Below are positions 57,291 through 64,000 of a DNA stretch of 64,000 nucleotides, one piece after another. The stretch's first letter is position 1. Each line of letters begins with the position of its first letter. The notes beneath the pieces were generated by a model, which searched no databases, was not told the origin of the DNA, and was given only the letters and a program-made list of their open reading frames with translations. Source of the stretch: Aphrophora alni (taxonomy: Eukaryota; Arthropoda; Insecta; Hemiptera; Aphrophoridae); NCBI GenBank assembly GCA_963513935.1, contig OY740771.1, positions 9,453,138 to 9,517,137 on the forward strand, given 5' to 3'. A program made the position numbers and the translations under genes.

Positions 57291-57885
57291 ATATATTCTG
57301 TTGTTACTGTTACCCAACATACGTAGTATAGGGTAAGTTTGCTAATCGTCAGAAATTTTGACCACCGTTTTTTTTTTTTTTGACTGATCCTCACATTTCA
57401 TGATCTCAGGAAATCGAAGGTCATGCAATGATTAACGTCCGTCCATTGTCGTCGTAAGCACGATAGCGACCACAAAAATAAAAATAGGATCATGGAATTT
57501 GGTACAAGAGAGACTATCTTTTGTTCCTTTTGAAATTCTGAAAAGGGAAAAAAAATCAAAACGATGGTAAGTTTAAACAGATTCTTGATAATACCTCTTA
57601 TTTTCATTAAACTTACAACATACTAAATTAAATACAAATTTAAATTCTTTATGAAATAGTACCAACTCTACGATAAAAAATAATGAAGTTATTATCAAAA
57701 AACTAATTTCGAATTCTACCTCCCAAAAGATTGTAATAAACGTAGTTAGTTACGAGATTCGGCAGGGCCGAGTCACTGACACGAGCGTAGCGAGTGGAGG
57801 CTCTATCACATACAGCATTGAGGTCACACGAGCGTAGCGAGGCCCGTTCAAACTCAGACACTCACTCTTGCTCTACCAAGACTTT
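57291..57885 (+). mobile_element. Family B copy
   Basis: CATACGTAGTATAGGGTAAG, GTAAGCACGATAGCGACCAC, CCAACTCTACGATAAAAAAT and GACACGAGCGTAGCGAGTGG follow family order, with a second CACGAGCGTAGCGAGG at 57828. Confidence 0.7.
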
Positions 57886-57889
57886 TTTT

Positions 57890-60420
57890 AAAAATTTCCA
57901 ACAAAGCTTAAGAAACCATAATTTTTGACAATAAATTTATTTGATCTGCTTGATGTAGAGAATATGTGACAGCTTTTAAAAATGGTATGTAATCAGAAAC
58001 ACGTCAATAGAAGTTAATAAAGAGTGGCAGAAGAATGTAATTAATTAAAATTGAAACTTCTATACTCCGTTTCAAGTTTAGTTGGCAGTGTTTGTATTTG
58101 AAGTGGTGGCTTCTCTATTAAGCGTCTAAAATAAACACAGAATATTGCATGTTCTACAATAAAGGTGTATTCTAAAAAAAGGATTTGTTTGTATATTAAA
58201 GCGACAGCGTTTTATAATTAGACTATAGTTAATCATAACGTTGATTTTTAAGTGTTTGATAATGCAAGTTTTCATCCCCCTTCATTTTAAATAATTAGTA
58301 TATGAATACTATTCTTGGAATTTAATTAACATTCATAAATAATTGAGTTTAATGATTGGGGGTATTGTAACGAAAAAAAAATCTGCGTTTACAATGTTCA
58401 TCTAGAGTTTCTAGCTTTTCTACGTTTGACAACTTTAATTTTAATTTCAGAAGCAGCGTTTCATATCAAAGAAAACTACTTTTTTCTTTGCATAGATATC
58501 AGAAAGACATTACGACGATTGACTGTTTTCAATTATTTCAACTTAGATAAGTGTTATCGATACTGTTCAAATATAAATATAATTAGGTAATATTGGCAGT
58601 TGAAAAGCTTCAGTTGGAGTTAAGATTGTGCTAAGATGATTATGGCAGAAGAATGATCCCAAACCAACCAACATGATTCTCGATTGTCTTTCTCTCTATT
58701 TAGGCTAACTATTATAATGGACATTCATAATTTATTAGATCCTTGAACTTTTTGTATTACCCTTCCGAGCGGGAGGGGGTTGAAGCTAACGTGTAATGAA
58801 TTATCTGCGGAAGGAAAGATAAATTGAGGATGTCTCCAACACGGAGGAAACTGCCAGGAGGATTATAGTGGATTATACATGCATGTTGAAAGTCTCTGTC
58901 ATTGGTGATAGATTTAGACGTAGATAAACATGAGGCTAAATATATATTCGTGTAAACTGTGAACTGTTGTGTAAAAACAAATAATGAAACTGGAAGATTA
59001 AAAGCAGCCGACAGAGTTTATTTTATAAATACTCGCAAATCTACAGTTTCTTTTGGGTGATATTTAATTAGCTGGTATTGGCTATAATCCTTGTTTCAGG
59101 TGGAAATTATTTAAATTGTTAAATTTAAGATATTTGATTTTCCAAGTTTATAGTTTCATTTTTGACTAAGTATTTTTGTAAAGATAGCTACTACCAATAA
59201 TTTTTGTTCGAGTCCTTAGGGACAACGTATGAACAGAATCTGATCAAACTGGTTACAGCTGATTTTGAGTTATAAATCAAATTAATATTGGCAAAAACAA
59301 ACCTTGAGATATACCAAATTATGGCTACAAATTTGAACAAAATCAGTCCTGGACACTATGCAACACTAGTTAGTTGTGGTTTAGGGGTCCGAGGCTATTC
59401 AGCCTCTTGTCGTTGTGACCCAAATGGATCTTTTGTGACTACCCAACTAATTTTGTTTAGACGCAGCCTAAATATAAGCTTCCTAAGAATCTTAAAATCG
59501 TTCTGGGGGGACATGATCATCCTGACAATATATTTTGTTAGATATATTTTAAATTTAGATTTCAGATTAACTACCGCATTCCAAGAAAGCAGTTAAGGAT
59601 TGTTCCAAGAATGTTTTACTATCATTAAATCAAAATGAACAGAAGGATGCTTCGATCGTGTCCATATGGTACACCACACTTTCCTCAATGTTTAAATTTA
59701 AACGGAATTAAAAAAAGTCATTATTTTAATTAGTTTATGTATTTGATTGGGTAGGTCTTAATAGGTATTTTCTAAATGTTACGTTACGTATTGTTTCGTG
59801 ACCTAGAAACTTGGGTTTTGGTTTATACGTAGGTTTTACGATTATAATATAAGATTATAAGATTATAAAATATAAGATTTGTGGAAATTATTTGGATAAA
59901 CTTTATTTAAATTCAAGAAGAAAGTGTTGGGAAATAGAAACAGTTTGTTGGGGAAAACACAGGATTTGTAAGACCCCCCCCCCTAACATCTTGATTTCAA
60001 GAACAATCTTATATGAATTTATTACTTCTTTAGTGATTGTCAGTAAAATATATAATGCTTGTTATTGGTTATTTACTTTTTCCGAAATCGATAAAACAAT
60101 GCCGGTAACCCTAAACATTACGGCATACATTTATTGCTATTATTACTGATAACGATTTTTGGATAGTTATTTCTGGACTCTCATGACGTAGCAAAAGTGT
60201 CCCAAATCGTATATTTGTACCATTATTGTTATGTTTTGGATGGGAGAATTTAAAAAAAATAAATATTTATTGTCAGTCATAAGCCTACTCAACAGTTACT
60301 AATAATTTTATTGGTTTTATTTAGTTATTTTCCAAATTATTGAACATCATTTTTGTTAGGACATAAAGTCCCTTGGGCGTCAGTGCACCTGTAGAGAATT
60401 TTTTCATCTTTTTAAATTTA
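57890..60420. other. No recognised gene
   Basis: Mostly AT-rich sequence. A 102-codon plus frame at 59288-59596 (MAKTNLEIYQIMATNLNKIS ...) is unrecognised and probably chance. A single diverged unit of the 62.1-kb array lies near 58050-58140. Confidence 0.4.
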
Positions 60421-60430
60421 CTTCATTTAC

Positions 60431-60639
<209 letters not shown>

Positions 60640-60659
60640 ACAGGTTATATTATACAAAA

Positions 60660-61450
60660 TGGTAGTCTATACAGATAAATGTAACTTCGTGGTTGTTGTA
60701 TTTACAAAAAACACATCTGATCAAGAGAACAGCTGCCATCAAGGTCATCACGTATTGTATTGTGTTTTTACTTGAGATTAAGTGTTTCATGCTGTGTTTA
60801 TGGTGGATGATTATTTGAGTGATAGCAGTAAAGCAATAAGTAAATTGAAAAAGAGTATTTAAGAGAGTAAGAAATGATTGTTATTTAGGAGAAATTGAAG
60901 GGGGTGTTGAAAATTTATACAACGAAATAGAACTAAGAGACCAAGTAGCTGAAATTGAGGGTGTTTGGATTTTGAAGAAAGTCAATGTGGAAATCAACTA
61001 ACAAATAATCAAAATCCTACTGCTTCAGATAAATATGAACAACAAGCTAGTAAGAAACTAGCAACAATCCAGCTATAACCTACCAAACAATCATCCAAGC
61101 TAGGAACCATGTGTGGCGTAGAAGGAACTGCCTATGTTTGAAAATTTCTAGGGCGTTGAAGTCAGTTTTATCCAGGATATTCCAGGCGCCGAGTTTCAGA
61201 CGTCTGAAAGTTAATTTTGGAATTTTTGTTGTCTAGTGAATATATATAAAACATGTAAAAATTACTAGTTTTGGAATTTGGTTTTTATTCAAAAGAAATT
61301 TGTTCCAATAAGATCCAATAACACTTGGGGGGGGGGGGGGTCTATATTGTAGCTAGAGAATCTGTGCGAATTAGCACATAGAGGTTACGATCATCTTCCT
61401 GCTAGGTCCTGGAAACCCTTGAATCTAAAAGTTAACAATCATGATAACTC
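60660..61450. other. No recognised feature
   Basis: AT-rich sequence with a G-run at 61327. No gene or repeat partner was found. Confidence 0.45.
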
Positions 61451-61454
61451 CAAT

Positions 61455-61680
61455 GATACCACCAGGGGTTCACCTAGCTGTATTTACACCTTCTTTCATG
61501 TAATCTTGGGCTATATAACACACTTTCATCTTTCCTATCAAATCTCTCTCTTGACCAACTATTCTTCTTTTTCTACCCTGACGCTATTAGAATGTTCGAA
61601 GGTTAGGTTAGGTCGAAGGATAGAAGTCTTAATTTTATTTTTTTAAGGCGATGATGAGTGAGATGTTTTTTACCTTAATT
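61455..61680 (+). mobile_element. Family A SINE-like element
   Basis: ATGTAATCTTGGGCTATATA, TATCAAATCTCTCTCTTGAC, CTGACGCTATTAGAATGTTC, GAAGTCTTAATTTTAT and AAGGCGATGATGAGTGAGAT. The tail is decayed. Confidence 0.75.
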
Positions 61681-62109
61681 TACTATAAATTTTTGAATTA
61701 CTTTACTGTAAATTTACTTGAATAATTCATCCATTTTGGTAAAACTACCAAATGGGTGTTATTCCAAACAGGAAAAGGCAGTTCCTCTCAGCATGAAGAT
61801 GACTCTAACACGATTAGATCTGTGGAAGTCACGTGCTATACACAAAGGCGCACTCCCCTAACGATTAAGTGTTTATTTTTAGACAAGGGGTAGTTGCACC
61901 CCTTAGAGTTATTGCCTTTCTCACTCTTGTTTGCCTTAACCTTAGGTCAGGATATTTTTACATTGTTATCATCGTTGTTTTGTTAAGATACCATTCGATA
62001 CGCAGCTAATACACTACTTACAGGACGTGAGTTACTTTTGTTGTTTTTGTCTGTGCGTTCGTTTACAGTACGTGATTTTATTATAAGACGATAATAAGCT
62101 AAATTCTAC

Positions 62110-62705
62110 AAAGTAAGGTATTAGAGGTTCATGTATCTATAATTGGTTTCACGTTTAGTTGGCAGTTTTACAGTGAAGCTAAGCTATTATGCTTCTAAAA
62201 CCATCGTCTAATATAAAGACAACAGGTATACAAACATTTATATGTAGGATCTATAATTTGTTTCACATTAAGTTGGCAGTTTTACAGTGAAGCTAAGCTA
62301 TTATGCTTCTAAAAAAAACATCTTCTAATATAAAGACAACAGGTATACAAACATTTATATGTAGGATCTATAATTTGTTTCACATTAAGTTGGCAGTTTT
62401 TTCAGTGACGCTGAGCTATTATGGTTCTAAAAACATCGTCATTATAAACGCAACAGGTGTACAAAACATCTCCATGTAGAATCTACAATTTTAGTGGCGC
62501 TTTTGCAGTGAGGCTGAGCTATTATTCTTCTAAAAAACATCGTCTAATATAAACACAACAGGTGTACAAACATATCCATGTAGGATCTATAGTTCGTTTC
62601 ACATTTAGTTGCCAGTTTTACAGTGAAGTTAAGCTATTATGCTTCTAAAAAGATAGTCTAATATAAACACAACAGATATACAATCATATCCATTTAGGAT
62701 CTCTA
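62110..62705. repeat. About 115-bp tandem array, five units
   Basis: Units contain GTAGGATCTATAATTTGTTT, CACATTTAGTTGGCAGTTTT, AAGCTAAGCTATTATGCTTC and ATAAACACAACAGGTATACA. The last unit stops at GGATCTCTA, where a Polinton-like terminus begins. Confidence 0.93.
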
Positions 62706-62839
62706 AGTAGAGTGTGGGACAGTTGTGACCCAGATTGGAGTGGGGGTAGGTGGGGTGTGGTGGGCGTGGTTACCCTTATACACCACCATAGGTTTGACCG
62801 CGTGTGATATGTTTGTACATTTCGTTAAACGACGAGGTT

Positions 62840-62957
62840 GGACACGTACCCCTTACCGTAAGACGTACCGAGTTTTTCGCGCTCGCTCGCGCGAAAAGCT
62901 CGCGTACGTCTTACGGTACGGGTCTGGGTCGTACCTCTAGGTTAAGGTTACTCTGAG
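62840..62957. repeat. Palindrome shared with the 12.9-kb element
   Basis: TTACCGTAAGACGTACCGAG and CTCGCGTACGTCTTACGGTA pair around TTTTTCGCG/CGCGAAAA, followed by GTCGTACCTCTAGGTTA and TTACTCTGA as at 12878-12984. Confidence 0.85.
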
Positions 62958-63273
62958 GTTAGTGTACATTGTATACAACAACAACAAATCAGTATTTAAA
63001 ATACAGAATAGTGTAACGATATCAATCTAATCATTTACAATAATTATGATTAATGATATCAAAAGATAGATAGTTAATTAATTCATGTGAAATAAAATAA
63101 AATAATAATAACAACAGTTAAAAAGCATTTTCATATTGGAGAAAATGTAGGATGCCAGGTGCAGCTTGGGAAGTTTGGAATTTATGTATGACAAGGTGAC
63201 TCACACGGCTAGAGCTACTAGAGAATTACTATAGAGCTATGGAGCCAATTTACATTGTTTCCTCCCAAAGTAG

Positions 63274-63615
63274 GGAGGGGGGGAAATTTATACTTTAAGG
63301 ACTAAAATTCAGTTTAAATTTCATCCACTACCCGAGAATGTCACGGAAATTGATTGGATAAAAAGAGGCTTTGAATGTTTGGTGGACAAGATGAAAAATG
63401 GAACAGCTGATGGTGATCTGTTGGGCCTTACGTTTACTAGTCTCAACTTTAAAACAAAGACGCCTGGATACGTTGCTTTTCGTAAAGCTTCCGACATCGC
63501 TGTCGATCTTTTATGGACAATGTTCGGCGGATTAATCCAAAGCAACGGTGAGGCGGGAACAAGCAGCGATAATTTCGAGGTTACGTGCACCAGAGTATCT
63601 CCACGAAATAAATAG
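63274..63615 (+). pseudogene. Polinton polymerase-associated N-terminal-type frame, partial
   Basis: Open from 63274 (after a TAG) to a TAG at 63613. The frame reads KIQFKFHPLPENVTEIDWIK, later DLLGLTFTSLNF, VAFRKASDI and GLIQSNG. Known Polinton and related proteins have a domain of the form KLHP-P-DVT---Y-KSAFE ... D-IGLTF-S--F ... G-SFR ... VAQSN, usually at or before the protein-primed DNA polymerase; the assignment is from memory of that pattern. There is no good ATG, and it is cut off well before any polymerase motif. It is in the same frame as the integrase piece, 33 bases downstream. Confidence 0.55.
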
Positions 63616-63648
63616 TGCCACCAATCCATAAACACACTCATTTATATA

Positions 63649-63972
63649 ATGGATGTAAGGCGAGCCATTGCGGCGGAGCTCCACAAGCCCGCACGAAGAA
63701 ATTTCAAAACACGAAGTGTGACGCTGAAAGGAGTTAATGGCCTTTATCAAGCCGATCTAGTGGAAATGATTCCATATGCTAAAGAAAACCAAGGCTACAA
63801 ATATATACTGACAATGATAAATTGTCTGACAAAATTTGCGATTGCAGAATCATTGAAAACAAAGTCTGCTCTTGACGTATCTATAGCGTTAGAATCGATA
63901 CTGAAAAAACATCGTATGAATAACTTTCAGGCCGATCAGGGGAAGGAGTTTTTCAATATGCACGTGAAGTGA
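63649..63972 (+). pseudogene. Polinton-type retroviral-like integrase, truncated
   Basis: From ATG 63649 the frame reads LHKPARRNFKTRSVTLKGVN, then YQADLVEMIPYAKENQGYKY (first catalytic Asp in QADL), CLTKFAIAESLKTKS and FQADQGKEFFN (second Asp in ADQGKEF). D-x-DxG spacing and the LHKPAR-NF-R--V--G-DDLWQADLV pattern identify a Polinton/Maverick cINT integrase core. The N-terminal zinc-finger region is missing. A TGA at 63970-63972 ends the frame inside the conserved domain, and recognisable homology resumes directly after it in the same frame to the window end. The third catalytic residue (Glu) would lie beyond 64000. Confidence 0.8.
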
Positions 63973-64000
63973 TTAATGAAAAAATACAATATAAATCACT

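Larger units (their letters stand above)
62706..64000 (+). mobile_element. Polinton/Maverick-like element, left end (continues beyond window)
   Basis: It begins 5'-AGTAGAGTGTG, exactly as both ends of the 11654-18252 element, next to TCTCTA, which would be its 6-bp target duplication if repeated at the unseen right end. It carries the shared palindrome at 62840-62957 and two Polinton-type coding pieces. The right end is outside the window, so length and TIR cannot be checked. Confidence 0.7.

Noticed and set aside
59288..59596. 102-codon frame as a host gene
   Set aside because: No recognisable domain, repeat partner or splice context; its length is within chance for AT-rich DNA of this size.
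63379..63381. TTG as the start codon of the frame ending at 63615
   Set aside because: Homology-like sequence extends upstream in the same frame to 63274 and TTG starts are not expected in animals; the piece is better read as a partial domain.

Overview
The window is repeat-dominated, AT-rich eukaryotic nuclear DNA. It is most likely from an insect, and a hemipteroid is my guess. The support is long (TTAGG)n tracts (the arthropod telomere motif), many decayed IS630/Tc1/mariner-type transposase fragments of the kind common in insects, a piggyBac-type MITE and a Polinton/Maverick end. I recognise no host gene. Nearly every longer open frame is a microsatellite, a minisatellite translation or a piece of a mobile element.

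Layout. 0-3.3 kb: (CT)n, a broken transposase, a long foldback element (891-1735) and a three-layer nest (family B interrupted by SINE-like family A, itself interrupted by a TIR element called C). 8.5-9.65 kb: an 18-copy 31-bp minisatellite and a collapsed second copy of the same block. 11.65-18.25 kb: a 6.6-kb element with 5'-AGTAGAGTGTG long terminal inverted repeats and a perfect 6-bp target duplication, as in Polintons, but filled with C-rich repeats, a tRNA-like segment, a large CAGCTG/TAACCTAACC array, a short coding remnant and more than 1 kb of TTAGG repeats. 18.4-20.9 kb: transposase pseudogenes, an exact 327-bp tandem duplication and a tandem array of tRNA-derived SINE pieces. 21.6-29.9 kb: a 25-bp minisatellite, foldback elements, a piggyBac MITE and (GA)n. 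32-36.7 kb: pogo-like and mariner fragments, second copies of C and of families G and H, and a SINE. 40-50 kb: the densest region, with CAGGGTG-ended foldback elements, families B and E, a non-LTR retrotransposon fragment, a 458-bp TIR element and several inverted-repeat elements carrying hammerhead-like motifs. 50.7-56 kb: palindromic family H with a 118-bp tandem array, and a 51-bp minisatellite. 60.4 kb: (CT)n. 62.1-64 kb: a 115-bp tandem array into which the end of a second Polinton-like element is inserted, with a polymerase-associated-type frame and a broken integrase gene.

Two observations stand out. First, at least nine dispersed sites fold as type I hammerhead-ribozyme-like RNAs (CUGANGA core, stem II hairpin, GAAA, self-complementary stem III, short stem I). 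The pairing bases of stems I and III differ between loci while complementarity is kept. They sit in inverted-repeat elements and are plausibly Penelope-like retroelement relics. Second, the 6.6-kb Polinton-like element has landed inside one of these hammerhead-like motifs: removing it with one target-duplication copy brings the two stem I strands back together. Family assignments rest on reading by eye; no database search was possible.
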